Of a stretch of 64,000 bases of DNA, positions 36,701-44,479 are shown piece by piece. The notes below the pieces were generated by a model. The model made no database searches. It worked only from the letters and a program-made list of their open reading frames with translations, and was not told the origin of the DNA. This DNA comes from Piscicola geometra (lineage: Eukaryota > Annelida > Clitellata > Hirudinida > Piscicolidae). Numbering within the stretch: the stretch's first letter is position 1; every line of letters starts with the position of its first letter. The position numbers and the translations under genes were made by a program. The DNA is taken from NCBI GenBank assembly GCA_943735955.1, contig OX030958.1, positions 960,388 through 1,024,387 on the forward strand, given 5' to 3'.

Positions 36701-38485
36701 AGTTCTAATTTCATTTCTCATTTTCCTCTCAACTACGTCATCAATGGCATTCTTCGAGGATTCAATATTACAACTGCCCCTATTGGTCTTTCTCCTATAA
36801 GTCTCAACCATGAAAACTTGAAATAATTGCAATGGTTGTAATTAGATTAGATGTGGGCGTCCTAATTAAAATGAGATGTTATGAATTAAAATTAGATTTT
36901 ATTTATTTTTTAAATGGTGCAGCATAATAAACGTATTTAACAAAGAATAAAGACTAATCATAAGTATATTTTAAAATATATAAAAATATAAAAAAGCTAA
37001 CTAACCCAACAATAAATCAAAAAACAAACTTAGGCAGTTATAAATGAAATAGAAGTTAGCAATAAATGCTCTTTATTTAAATAAATTAATATTGTTGACA
37101 AAATGATGTTTTTACAATTCTATAGCGCATTCGTTTAGAAGACACTCATGGGCATTTTGTCCCACTCTTCCCTACTTCATTTGGCTTGCAGTATGTTCTT
37201 CTTTCACTTAATGCGAATGAACTAATTTTGGACAGACACTTCAACACTAACTTTTAATACAAATCATTCCATTACAATCGCCGACGAAGTTACGACGACG
37301 ACGTGATAGCTACGTGGTACTACAACAGCACGATGCTCGTCTCAACCCTTGAGATTTACAACCTTTCGAACCATCGCATCTCCGTCGAGGCCGACTACTC
37401 GCTTCGCATCGAAGAAATGAACATCCGTGACTCGGGTCACTACAGCTGCTACGTCAACTACCACGTCACCGTCGACATCTTCCTCGTGGGTGAGTGCTTG
37501 CTTGCTTGCTTGTTGTGTGGTGTTTGGAGCTGTTTATGGGCTGGGATGGGCAGTTCAAGTTCAAGGGGTTGGTCTGAAAGATACTCTATAAGGTTGCAAT
37601 TCAATCAATCAATCAATCAAATCAATTTCTATAGCGCTCTTTCCTCAAATTCATGAGCGTTGAATAGGGTAGATTGAATGGTTTTATGAGAAAGACATTT
37701 TCAAAATGGTGTAGTGGTTATTAGAGATCGTACCTGTAGGAAATTGCAAAATTCAAAAGTTGATGTCAAGGGCTAAAATTATTCTTCCTCTTATTATTAT
37801 TTCTCAATCATTGTAAATAAACTGATTAATTTTTTAATACACAACTCTAAAACTTAAAAAAGACATGTCTTTACCCTCACCTGTTCGCATTGTAATGTTG
37901 CAACAAAAAACTTTGCAGTGGTAGGCCGCAAGTCAAGGCACATTCCAAGTATTTTATTTATTAAGCATTTGATCCTTCAACATTTATCTCATAAAATCAA
38001 ACGCTTAAATTGTCATTTCATAATTGTAAAACAGTAGTATCCACAAGTAAGAATCTTTTTACTCTTCGATTCTCATTGATGATTCTGGAAAGTTAAAATC
38101 GTTAACCCCAACACTGCAAACAAGCACCACTCGTACAGCGCTGTGGCCTGAGATCCTGAACTTCATCTACTTTTGCGGTCCCTCTTTCGGCGTTCTCTTC
38201 CTCGTCAAGGGCTTCATGGACACACAGAAGTACGTCAAGGTGTCTGCTTTCCGCACCTCAAAGTCTGCCAAGCTGAGGGGCAGAACGCCACGCACCATCC
38301 CCAACATCAACACCAACAACAATAATAATAAGAATAATAAGACTAATAAACACTCATCGGACGACTCGAGTGACTACGAGAGGAGGGACGAGAGGAGGTT
38401 GGTGAAGGTCGATGACTTGCCTTCGGTCCTCGATGACTCGGACTTCAGCATCGAAAGCGACTACAGCATCTACGCCTCCGATTAA
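20091..38485 (+). CDS. Ig-TSP1-Ig single-pass membrane protein (multi-exon gene, 5' end not found)
   Basis: Nine + strand exons join in phase: 20091-20279, 20365-20540, 20696-20790, 30119-30230, 30454-30633, 31266-31385, 33180-33237, 37290-37489, 38139-38485 (stop TAA). They give about 491 residues. Domain order: first Ig (Cys in VYLPCMV, Trp in EILWYAKE, DAGAYYC), a six-Cys thrombospondin type 1 repeat (WGEWSACSSC, then GERKRKG), a basic linker (FVKKIFMYALKKIRNNLK), a second Ig (EYLPC, IATWYYNST, RDSGHYSC), one membrane span (ILNFIYFCGPSFGVLFLVKG), then a cytoplasmic tail that is Asn-rich, then acidic (SIESDYSIYASD end). N-glycosylation sites are visible in the ectodomain. It is inferred to be a cell-surface receptor or adhesion protein; ligand unknown. 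The signal peptide exon was not found; the exon 3 donor and exon 4 acceptor are the weakest junction, and the 9.3-kb intron there could hide another exon. Confidence 0.8.
20365..20540 (+). CDS. Ig-TSP1 gene exon: middle of first Ig domain
   Basis: Acceptor ACAAACGACAG, donor GTGACT. Reads WFKFHNTKVAHEILWYAKE, then DHRLVIKDFQA. The open frame runs 100 nt beyond the donor, but splicing at 20540 restores a canonical Ig D-x-G-x-Y-x-C motif across the junction, so the short form is preferred. Confidence 0.75.
20696..20790 (+). CDS. Ig-TSP1 gene exon: end of first Ig domain
   Basis: Acceptor CCCGTGCAG. Reads DAGAYYCGFHNKETK, then NIAFRLPRNNFE. Donor GTTATA at 20791 keeps phase 0 for the next recognised exon; an alternative donor GTTGCC at 20769 does not. 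Confidence 0.65.
20894..21086 (+). mobile_element. tRNA-derived SINE, family 1 copy B
   Basis: Near-complete copy: box A-like GGTTGGCTTAGATGG, box B-like AGTTTGAATCCC, body ending GGCGCATTATAAATACGCA and an (ATT)n tail. It lies in the 9.3-kb intron of the Ig-TSP1 gene. Confidence 0.8.
21232..22125 (-). mobile_element. tRNA-derived SINE, family 2, split by a LINE
   Basis: The SINE head is at about 22045-22125 (minus strand CCTAGGTTCGAGTGCAACCA) and its 3' end and tail at 21232-21307. Removing 21308-22044 restores a continuous SINE. The interruption carries a 7-bp duplication TGCATAT on both sides. Confidence 0.8.
21308..22037 (-). mobile_element. 5'-truncated CR1/L2-type LINE inserted in a SINE
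   Basis: The minus strand reads SRIVYGNIILTGLPMTQLQ, then KTTARLITGARN, LEYKNILLMHKCLSDECPD and LWNSLPNRLKSPSS with a few stops. This is the last third of a non-LTR reverse transcriptase. It ends in ACGCCACGATAATCTTACTAG followed by an ATTGT-type tail. Flanked by TGCATAT at 21301-21307 and 22038-22044. A second copy of the 3' end is at 35876-36205. Confidence 0.85.
22126..22915. other. Intron sequence, nothing recognised
   Basis: AT-rich, with a duplicated word CATTTGACAGATAACTATACTTTTATA near 22730-22785. No exon or RNA gene supported. Confidence 0.4.
22926..23174 (-). CDS. Unassigned minus-strand open frame, possible exon or TE remnant
   Basis: An 82-residue frame beginning MFLTALNPESFCQAIAIEM with balanced codon use and acidic/Ser-rich content, unlike the AT-rich surroundings. 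A possible acceptor (CCGTCCAAG) lies just upstream. I do not recognise the family. It lies within an intron of the + strand gene, so it could be a nested gene exon, a transposon fragment or chance. Confidence 0.25.
   Translation of the reverse strand: MFLTALNPESFCQAIAIEMELSSSMSSDLGAVVHEETDDISCSPKKDYMKQENQWIAQSSVKKAGKLQNSMTSGPTTSYVKP
23643..24810. mobile_element. piggyBac deletion derivative
   Basis: TTAA target sites at 23639-23642 and 24811-24814. Termini are CCC plus palindromic subterminal blocks: GGATCCCTATTGGGATCC near the left end and TCCCAATTGGGA near the right. The interior keeps only the C-terminal part of a piggyBac transposase. Length 1.17 kb against roughly 2.5 kb for an autonomous element. 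Confidence 0.85.
24161..24502 (+). pseudogene. piggyBac transposase C-terminal fragment
   Basis: 113-residue frame with KKQVDVQQPTVIASYIAHI, then LVDQFLSNYRSVLVSKKWWW. This corresponds to the block around the last catalytic Asp of DDE_Tnp_1_7 transposases (usual form VDxxDxxxxxY, then KKWWW). Upstream catalytic regions are absent, so the protein is inactive. Confidence 0.85.
25385..26371. mobile_element. DNA element with CAGGGCTCG end, copy 2
   Basis: The right end is the inverted CAGGGCTCGCGCT and the left end AGGGATCGCGCT is slightly eroded. The interior matches the element at 15183-15745 on both sides of a nested insertion (25595-26121). No flanking duplication found. Confidence 0.6.
25595..26121. 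mobile_element. hAT-type MITE nested in another element
   Basis: Inverted ends CAGTGATGGGCATAGTT and CAGTGATGGCAACTA. Exact 8-bp target duplication ATAAAATA at 25587-25594 and 26122-26129. The 527-bp interior is built of AGTTTAACTAAA-type words and has no coding capacity. Confidence 0.9.
26560..27813. mobile_element. TA-flanked DNA element, family copy 2
   Basis: Homologous throughout to 1325-2260 and 42704-43971. The right end CAACCTCCCCCTA is preserved; the left end is eroded. No transposase frame. Confidence 0.6.
27225..27380. repeat. Tandem repeat of TATAGTTTATATAAAATATATACTT type
   Basis: Roughly six imperfect units of about 25-30 bp inside copy 2 of the TA-flanked element; the equivalent site in copy 1 has only one or two units. 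Confidence 0.75.
27830..28870. other. Intron sequence, no supported gene
   Basis: Contains a moderately GC-rich stretch (27833-28156 is open on + but without a recognisable domain) and then AT-rich decayed sequence. It may be an old transposon body. Confidence 0.35.
28873..29083. mobile_element. Candidate short piggyBac-like MITE
   Basis: TTAA at 28873-28876 and 29080-29083. Inside, inverted blocks TGGGTCGTTTCGACCCATAC and TGGGTCGAATCGACCCGTG are themselves palindromic, as in the larger piggyBac derivative at 23643. The outermost termini do not match well. Confidence 0.4.
29131..29381 (+). mobile_element. RTE-like LINE 3' fragment
   Basis: Shares HRYLFYESEMKA and the ending TTTGCGCCCGTTYAATGATG with the LINE remnant at 88-630. 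Frame decayed. Confidence 0.6.
29382..30118. other. Intron sequence upstream of the TSP1 exons
   Basis: AT-rich. About 29790-29870 carries three tandem-like GACGAATTGTCCG words, resembling a decayed transposon terminus. No exon seen before 30119. Confidence 0.4.
30119..30230 (+). CDS. Ig-TSP1 gene exon: start of TSP1 repeat
   Basis: Acceptor after a pyrimidine-rich stretch ending TCAACAAG; donor GTTGTT. Reads ALNLTPPTAEANWVQFN, then LWGEWSACSSCGTEGERKRK. An alternative acceptor at 30101 adds six residues but breaks phase with the chosen previous exon. Confidence 0.8.
30454..30633 (+). CDS. Ig-TSP1 gene exon: rest of TSP1 repeat
   Basis: Acceptor ACACATTAG directly follows a CA-repeat (30400-30449). 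Reads HCIVRKLDEGKDSFPPYLEY, then PMGAACQSTVF and VAYCDTSCE, supplying four of the six TSP1 cysteines. Donor GTGGGT in phase 1. Confidence 0.85.
31266..31385 (+). CDS. Ig-TSP1 gene exon: basic amphipathic linker
   Basis: Acceptor TTATCCCCCCAAAG, donor GTATGG; phase 1 on both sides. Reads FFTVWIKKMSDSHLFNFVKK, then RNNLKNVLKE. Lys-rich, no cysteine, probably helical, between TSP1 and the second Ig. Confidence 0.75.
31386..32510. repeat. 12-bp minisatellite starting at a splice donor
   Basis: Unit TATTGTGTGGTG repeats in a 12-bp register about 85-90 times, with GGGG and TTTATT variants that recur in blocks, then decays into GTGATATGTGG words. It begins within about 10 bp of the donor of the preceding exon. 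All + frames stay open only because the unit lacks stops. Confidence 0.95.
33180..33237 (+). CDS. Ig-TSP1 gene exon: first strands of second Ig
   Basis: Acceptor ATTCCACGCAG, donor GTGCTT. Reads DIVTVVRRELDTEYLPCI, giving the first Ig cysteine. Short (58 nt), phase 1 in and phase 2 out, matching both neighbours. Confidence 0.8.
33529..33785 (+). mobile_element. tRNA-derived SINE, family 2, full length
   Basis: Head GGTAGCCGAGTCGGTAACGA resembles box A of a Leu/Ser-type tRNA; box B-like GGTTCAAGTGC follows. The body GCGCAAATGAAAATATGCAG leads to a 3' end CCGTTCGGGTTATACGCCAC and a long (ATT)n tail. Best reference copy in the window; others at 3012, 21232 and 38928 are on the minus strand. Confidence 0.85.
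33887..35393. mobile_element. hAT element with exact 8-bp target duplication
   Basis: Ends AAGAGGTCGGAC and, inverted, TAGAGGTCGGACCGGG. Target duplication AGCAAAAC at 33879-33886 and 35394-35401 is exact. Subterminal CCCGTCCCGTTCCCGAAAT words are repeated at both ends, most on the right. It carries a minus-strand transposase fragment. Related to 10128-11346. Confidence 0.9.
34172..34402 (-). pseudogene. hAT transposase dimerisation-domain fragment
   Basis: 76-residue minus-strand frame: ILLSISASYIRCEQNFSICG, then LSHLKAETLNGL. This matches the hAT C-terminal dimerisation block (usual SxxxERxFS). The rest of the transposase is not recognisable in the element. Confidence 0.8.
35876..36205 (-). 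mobile_element. LINE 3' end, second copy
   Basis: The minus strand reads LCNSLPNRLKSPSSTATFSR, then LKTYLFGRSQ, a 3' UTR, and the end TACGCCACTATAATCTTACTC followed by a GTTGTATTG-type tail. Nearly the same as 21308-21620. Its 3' terminus resembles the SINE family 2 3' end. Confidence 0.85.
36229..36387 (+). pseudogene. hAT transposase C-terminal fragment
   Basis: The + strand reads SSASIVPCECLFSLSGRIGS, then KKRASSDPNNVEKL, the hAT dimerisation motif with the usual SxRxF positions partly changed. It abuts the LINE fragment; no ends seen. Confidence 0.65.
36765..37185. repeat. Dispersed repeat shared with 12560-13045
   Basis: Shares several blocks with 12560-13045 in the same order, ending CACTCATGGGCATTTTGTCC. 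Class unknown. Confidence 0.5.
37290..37489 (+). CDS. Ig-TSP1 gene exon: core of second Ig
   Basis: Acceptor GCCGACGAAG, strong donor GTGAGT. Reads VIATWYYNSTMLVSTLEIY, then LRIEEMNIRDSGHYSCYVNY, giving the Ig Trp and second Cys. Two N-glycosylation sites (NST, NLS). GC-rich against AT-rich introns. Confidence 0.9.
37590..37660 (-). mobile_element. Truncated LINE 3' terminus
   Basis: Reverse complement of the 3' end seen at 8710-8760 (TCAATCAATC run, then TTTCTATAGCGCTCTTTCCTC). Lies in the intron just after the second Ig exon. Confidence 0.7.
38139..38485 (+). CDS. Ig-TSP1 gene last exon: membrane span and tail
   Basis: Acceptor CACTCGTACAG. Reads ILNFIYFCGPSFGVLFLVKG (membrane span), then a positively charged stop-transfer DTQKYVKVSAFRTSKSAK, an Asn/Lys-rich stretch, and an acidic Ser/Tyr-rich end DDSDFSIESDYSIYASD before TAA. 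Tyrosines in acidic context could be phosphorylated (inference). Confidence 0.9.
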
Positions 38486-38688
38486 TACTGCAGCAACTAT
38501 TGAAGCAGTCTATGTACAATTCATATTAGTATCAAATATTGGTTAAATATTTTTATTATATTTGAATCTCCACTTAAATGTGTTCCATCTTAGTTCCGTG
38601 TCATTCTTAAATTTGCTTAGGCGTTTACAATCTGTTTACACATATTCGGGCGTATAAACGAACTTTGAATTAAACTTCAATGGAATTG

Positions 38689-38694
38689 AATAAA
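38689..38694 (+). promoter_or_regulatory. Candidate poly(A) signal of the Ig-TSP1 gene
   Basis: First AATAAA downstream of the stop codon, 204 nt after it; a second is at 38780-38785. Confidence 0.45.
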
Positions 38695-38927
38695 TTTAAT
38701 GGCAAAGTTACTGTCAAAGCTCGCAAGAATGACATACTTGACAAGCTTGTCATCTTGACTCGTTTTCAGAGTTTACAAAAATAAATATGATTATAATACT
38801 AGAGCTTTTGTGCTGTTTAATTATTAGTTAATTATTATAATTTACGAAATTACCGCAAAGAATTAATGCTGTAAATTATAGGTAATTACCGATGTCTATA
38901 TTTCATCCTATTTTCATGATACTAATA

Positions 38928-39102
38928 ATAATAATAACGACGAGCATTATTATAGGGCGTATAACCCGAACGGGCTTCCAGGCCACTTAGGCTGCATATT
39001 TTTATTTGCGCCTTGGGGTTACTAGGGCATTGGTTGCACTTGAACCTAGGACCTTTCATTATTGGTCAAGCCCAGAGTCGCTGTAGACTCAGCTAACCGT
39101 TC
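38928..39102 (-). mobile_element. tRNA-derived SINE, family 2 copy
   Basis: Minus-strand copy with (ATT)n tail at 38928, the CCCGAACGGGC 3' block, and the box B-like complement TTGAACCTAGGACC. Only the last bases of the head are lost. Confidence 0.8.
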
Positions 39103-39339
39103 AAAATGTATTTTATTTTATTTTTTCAAAATGTAAAAACATTGTTATGATTTGTTAAACCATGTAAAATATTTAAAAGGTTAAAATTTTATACTTTTTT
39201 CAATACTGGGGCAAGATGAACATTAAATGAGTTTTAGAAAAATTTGATTATTTTTTTAGTTATATTTATTTTTAAAGTAAATGTTGATATATTTATTACA
39301 AAAAATGAATGCTCTAACAGTTCATGAGAACGTTTTCAA

Positions 39340-39730
39340 CTATGAGGGCAGACTGCCATGGGTCTCATGTGAGATGCCTCTGTAGTTTTTGCAGTCGCTG
39401 CGGTCTTCCTTATTCTTATACAGGGTGACAATCTTGGCAGTGCGCATGAACTTTGTCTTCCCTCCAACATAAGCAAAGGAGCTTGTGAAGTGGTTCTAGT
39501 AGAGACGGTTTACCGCATTTGATTATTTCTGGTGGGATGCCATCGTCTCCTGGTGCTTTTCCACTCTTCAAGGCATCGATAGTTTTGCTGAGTTCGTCCA
39601 TGGTCGGCTCGACATCCAGCTTCTCCCTGGCTGGCAAATCTTTTATGGCGCCCAGTGCTATCGGAATGAGAGAGTTTCTTTGGAATACGGATCCTGATAG
39701 GGCTCTACCCACCTTCCAATTTCAATAGAT
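39340..39730 (-). mobile_element. RTE-type LINE, inverted 5' segment
   Basis: The minus strand reads LDVEPTMDELSKTIDALKSG, then KAPGDDGIPPEIIKCG, LCLCWREDK, AKIVTLYKNK and KNYRGIS. This is the fingers/palm of an RTE-like reverse transcriptase, with one frameshift. It stops just where the + strand segment at 40060 resumes the same protein. Confidence 0.8.
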
Positions 39731-39884
39731 TAAATTAGGGTGTTCAACCACCGCACATCTTGTAACTTCTATTATAGTGGATCTTAATAAGATATCCGTA
39801 AAATTATCTAAATTAATTACTATTTTACGATATAATCGTCTTTTTATTCATGTTTCTTTGGATAGTTTATTCAATAAATAGAGA

Positions 39885-39980
39885 CCGTCTGAAACTGATT
39901 TTTTTTATTCGGCCGTAACCGAAACTAGGCCAAAAAGGAAATATTAGTTTTGGCCGAAACCGAAATTGTTTTTCAACATA
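39885..39980. mobile_element. Terminal fragment of the GGCCGAAACCGAAAT element
   Basis: TAGAGACCGTCTGAAAC followed by CGGCCGTAACCGAAAC and GGCCGAAACCGAAATTG matches the left end of 13963-14982. It sits between the two halves of the inverted LINE. Confidence 0.6.
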
Positions 39981-40059
39981 AATACTTTTTTATCAAATTC
40001 CAACATGAGAAAAAATTTATATTTAATAACTTTTTATTGCAAATTGTTGACTCTGTACC

Positions 40060-40190
40060 TATGCTTTCGTCCTAGTTGTCTTTAACCGTATTCAGGTCCT
40101 CGAAAGTCGCGTGTATCGCAATGCGGCTTCAGATCAGGAAGATCCACAGTCAACGTGCTCTTCTCCGTGCGTCAGCCTTTATTGACCTAA
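40060..40190 (+). mobile_element. RTE-type LINE, sense segment part 1
   Basis: The + strand reads FNRIQVLESRVYRN, then FRSGRSTVNVLFSVRQ and FIDL (with a frame change), the region before RT motif A. It is interrupted at 40190 and resumes at 41890, giving IDL plus TKAFELVSRNGLF when joined. Confidence 0.8.
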
Positions 40191-41889
40191 GGGGCCATCA
40201 ATTAAAGACGTCCACAATTTTTTTTCTTTTCTTCACCCCCCCTCCCTCTTTGTCCACTTTTGACTTAAAACCCTCCCCTAGTTGTGGACGTCTAAAACAT
40301 ATTATTTACCGAACTTAAATCAATGAATATTTTGGGGAAATTCACAACAATATAAAGAGTATGTGCTCACAAATATTTATTTAGAAATTCCAATTATTTT
40401 CAGGAAAAATTCTCTATTAAATAATAACTGTTCAAAATCATTTTTAGTAAATCAGTGTAACAAAAATGTAATTAAAAAATGATCCACCATCGTTCAATCA
40501 ACAGAAAATTCTGACTTCATCCATTCAAAAATGTTTCGTATAATTAAAACATATGTTTTTGAATCTTCAATTGCTAATTGAGTGGCAGCCTCTTCTTCTG
40601 ATTCTTTTGCCATATGTTCACTAGCAGGAATATTGCAGTGGACGACCTTATGTTTTTTCATTGCCGCCTGTGATGGAAAATATTTTCCACAGAAACATAT
40701 TCTTTGGAAATTTTACCAGCCTCCGATGGACAGTAGAGATCAAAAGGCATGCTACTGTAACTGTGATCGGGCTCCAGACCAATCAGTGCAAGCTTCTGAA
40801 ACAGTGGTCCATAAGTACCACTACTACTACCAATAGCTGCAGCCATACGTCGGCTTCATGACTAATAAAAGGAACCGGGGCTGGAATGAAGCGTTTGGGA
40901 AATAGTTCATTATTCTTGGTTCGTCTTGCTCCACAGCATGTTACATCATTACATTTGATAATCTGCAGAAAATACATAAAACAAGTTTTTTTGAAATTGA
41001 AAACCTAAATATAGAAAGACACAAAGTCTGTAGTCAAATCTGGATTAACCCATATTAACATTATCTTTTAATGAGCAAGTTTTGTTTAAATTTCTTACTG
41101 ACTTTACATATGAAAACATTTGACAGGATAAAATTTCCATACAGAAAAACATTTGCTTTTGCTTGCTATTAATAATCTAATGGTTTACACTACACTAGAT
41201 CATCCACCTACAACTACAAGGCTTGGACATAATGTAAGACAAAGTGGCTTAATTTGAATTTGCTGATATTGCATCACAATCAAAAGATTTTTAGTTACCA
41301 GATGCAGTGGCTGAATTTCTAGAACTTTTAGAAGTTGTGACATTGCTCCACATAGATATTAATAAAGTTTTCATATTTTAAACCCTGGATGAAAAGTGTA
41401 TGTTTATTTTAGGCTTCCTTTGTCTAAATTTTGGTGCATTTGTTTAATAATAAAAAATTGTTTTAGGTTAAGATTGCGTTCTTAATTTTAAATACATTTT
41501 ACATTTTTTCGGAAATTTATTTTTTGTCCTATATCTAATTTTAACAAAATAAAGTCAAATTCAAATATTTCAGTCATATTTTTAACCCCAGCATAGAATA
41601 ACAATTATTACATATTTATAATAATATTAAAGCGTATTAATTATTATTGAACCTATCGTTTCTAAATATAACCTGTTTGTGAAAGATTGTTTGGGTTTGC
41701 ATCCCAACTCTTTTGTCATTAAACTAGAAGTATTTTGCAGTAAATTTATGCAAAACTACTGCACTCAAAATACACTACGATGTGGATATCCACTTTGTCC
41801 TAAACCCCCCCCCCCTTGTCCACTTTAGTCCACTTTTTGCTAAAACCCCCCTCCCCCTTTTTGTGTAGACGTCTTTTATGGATGGCGCC
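40191..41889. mobile_element. DNA transposon inserted in the LINE (TAA target)
   Basis: Inverted ends GGGGCCATCAATTAAAGACG and GGCGCCATCCATAAAAGACG, about 27 bp with few mismatches. Flanked by TAA at 40188-40190 and 41890-41892; removing one TAA plus the element restores the LINE reading frame exactly. A 3-bp TAA/TTA target suits PIF/Harbinger-type elements. The minus strand around 40660-40977 reads CNDVTCCGARRTKNNELFPK, then FIPAPVPFI, a Cys-containing decayed frame that may be its former protein. Confidence 0.8.
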
Positions 41890-42650
41890 TAACCAAGGCA
41901 TTTGAACTTGTAAGCAGGAATGGCCTGTTTCGGCTATTCTAGAAGATCGGTTGTCCACCTCGGCTGCACAACATTACAGCTTCCTACCATTACACACGCA
42001 AGGCGTAGTCAGCTGAGACAGAGACACTTCAAAGTGTCATGGCCAGATCGAGCAAATTATGTGGTCTAACAACCAACTAACACTGAAAATCAAGCTCAAA
42101 GTGCACCAGGCATGCGTTCTCAGCACCCTGTTGTATGGCAGCGAAACCTGGACCACCTATGCCAGACAAGAAGATCGTCTCGAAAGCTTTCATCTTCGCT
42201 GTCTCTGACGCATCCTTGGCATAACATGGCAAGACAAAGTCACCAACACAGCCGTACTCAATCAAGCCAACTCACTCAGCATACACCTCCTTCTATGCCA
42301 AAGACGTCTACGCTGGCTGGGTCACGTGCATCGAATGCAAGAAGGTCATATCCTATATGGAGAGCTAGCCACAGGGCACCTAGACGGTTAGTCGTCAGCA
42401 ACTACGCTTCGAGGAAGTTTGTAAAGGCCACCTCAAACGGACGGGCATCAGCGTTGCCAGGTGGAAAGAACTCGCCAGTGATCGAAGCGGCAGGTGCCAG
42501 ACTGTCCCTAAAGGCTTCAAGAAAAGCGAGGAAGAATGCATTCTACAGCTGGAAACCAGGATCTGAGTTATTCAAGACGTTGCCCCTAAAGACTGATTGT
42601 CCAAAGCGCTACCATCATCTCCCAAGATGACCAGATGCCCAATTATAAAT
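41890..42650 (+). mobile_element. RTE-type LINE, sense segment part 2 and C-terminus
   Basis: Resumes with TKAFELVSRNGLF, then after deletions and frameshifts reads VHQACVLSTLLYGSETWTT, ITWQDKVTNTAVL and QRRLRWLGHVHRMQ, the RTE-type C-terminal region. Stops are scattered through it. Ends near AATTATAAATAAAAAAA. Confidence 0.8.
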
Positions 42651-42703
42651 AAAAAAAACAATCAATTATTTAAAAAAAAGATATTGAACCTTATGGGTGT
42701 GTA

Positions 42704-43971
42704 GGGGGTAGTTGCACAAGATGGAAAGATTTTTAAACTTAGCCTCATAGCTCAATTGCATAACCAATAACTTAAATTAAAATTTATCCAGCCATTATAT
42801 TGCCTCTTTGTCTAACTGAATTTGAGGAAATAGCGCTATTGAAATTGATTTGATTGATTGATTGATTGACTGTATCAACTTTAACACAAGAAATGAAGAA
42901 AATAGAAATATGAGTTAATTAGCCTCAAACATGAACACAAAAATTACATTCTGAGCAACTAGGTTCCCAAGATAAAATGCTTAGTTGCTTAAGATGAAAT
43001 CATATTTTATGTCATAAAAATTGTAATTTAAACATTTTACTTATTATCAGACTATCTTATTCATCTAAAGAAATATTTTTTTTCGCTCACTCAATACTGA
43101 TAATTACAAAAATCTTTATTTATGCTGGAGCATGTAGTCGTTCAGTTCTTTCTCAAAAGCATCATCAAATGTCTTTTAGAAGCGCTCTAAATTTTTATAG
43201 GATTTTTAGAATTCTATTTTTGAAGTAAACTCTTTGGAATAACATAAGTTAAACTCATTTTACTTAAAGAAATTTCTTTGTTTCGCGCTTCACTTTTAGC
43301 TTCAACCATTGAAAGTCTATTGAAACTAATGAGACGAAAGTTTACATCTATTAAATTCTGAAATTTAGCAATGAATAGAAAATACTTGTGTCAAAGCTAA
43401 TGAATACAACAGTTTTTTTATACTTAATAAAAAAGTAGATTATTTTTTTGTATTAATTTTCAATAGTCTATTAAGAATATAAACTTTATATAGTCTATTA
43501 TATTGTATATAGTCTATATAGATGTATCCTCCCCCGAGATGGACGAATGCAAAGACAGATATATCAATGTCTATAATCTCTTCCTACGTTTCATCTTAAA
43601 CAACTAATCATGTTTCATCTTAGGCAACTATGACCGTGCAACACATCCATGGTTGCAACAGGATAAGCACTCGATTATTAATTATACAACTTGCACATAA
43701 TGAAACTTTAGTGCATCATCTAATTAATAATAATAAATATAAATTATACTCTTTCGGATGTGAGGAAAAACAACTTTTTAGCTATTCTTCTAGAAATCAG
43801 TTGTTTAAATATTATTATTGAACGAAGCAACTTTCAGTAACGAAACCAACACACAAATGTGCTTAGAAGAAGGTTGCATGAATAGAAAATCGAAGAATTT
43901 TTAATTTGTATAAATCGCATAGCTATCAATAAGCTCTTTCCATCTTATGAACATCTTCAGCAGCCTCCCCC
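42704..43971. mobile_element. TA-flanked DNA element, family copy 3
   Basis: Inverted ends GGGGGTAGTTGCACAAGATG and GGGGGAGGCTGCTGAAGATG, flanked by TA at 42702-42703 and 43972-43973. Interior homologous to 1325-2260 and 26560-27813. A truncated LINE 3' terminus (42822-42870) is inserted near the left end. No transposase frame. Confidence 0.7.
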
Positions 43972-44212
43972 TATATGATGTATTGAGTAACTCCGCTACC
44001 TAATGATGGTGCTACGCTTCTTGAAATTACACATTGTTGTCTAAACTATTTTTTCTTTAATAATTCCTATTTTTAGAATATTATTTTGTAAAAATATAGT
44101 TATAAAAAACAGGAATATAATATAAAAAGATTGTTAAAAGTTCACAAATTTCGCCCAAAGAGAAAATTCTTTAATCTTTTAGAACATTTAAATGCATGCA
44201 TGCGTGTTCAAT

Positions 44213-44479
44213 CTAGTCTGAAAGTTTTATGAAAGAGTCATTCTGATCATTCTCGAAGCAGTTTGAATTGGCGGTGGTGCAGTAGAGATCTTTGAGTTTG
44301 TGCTGGTTGAAGATGCAGTTGTTGCCGAAGGACTGGCTGATGCAGACGAGTTGCTTGAGGCTCTGGTACTCGCAGTGCAGTTGCGCCAGTTGTTCGTGGT
44401 CCTTGTTGCCTTCTTCGTCGCCATCGTGCCGCAGAGCCTGCCACATAGCCCCTGCCAAACCACTGATCTCTTCTATCTT
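44213..44479 (-). CDS. SIKE/FGFR1OP2-like exon 4 and stop
   Basis: 88 codons plus TAG, acceptor GAACTTACAG. Reads KIEEISGLAGAMWQALRHDG, then EQLAQLHCEYQSLKQLV and a lineage-specific end with several Cys and Asn. Confidence 0.85.
   Translation of the reverse strand, partial: KIEEISGLAGAMWQALRHDGDEEGNKDHEQLAQLHCEYQSLKQLVCISQSFGNNCIFNQHKLKDLYCTTANSNCFENDQNDSFIKLSD

Noticed and set aside
42112..42630. 172-residue + strand frame
   Set aside because: Out-of-frame reading of the RTE-type LINE C-terminal region; the correct frame, with stops, gives the recognisable motifs.
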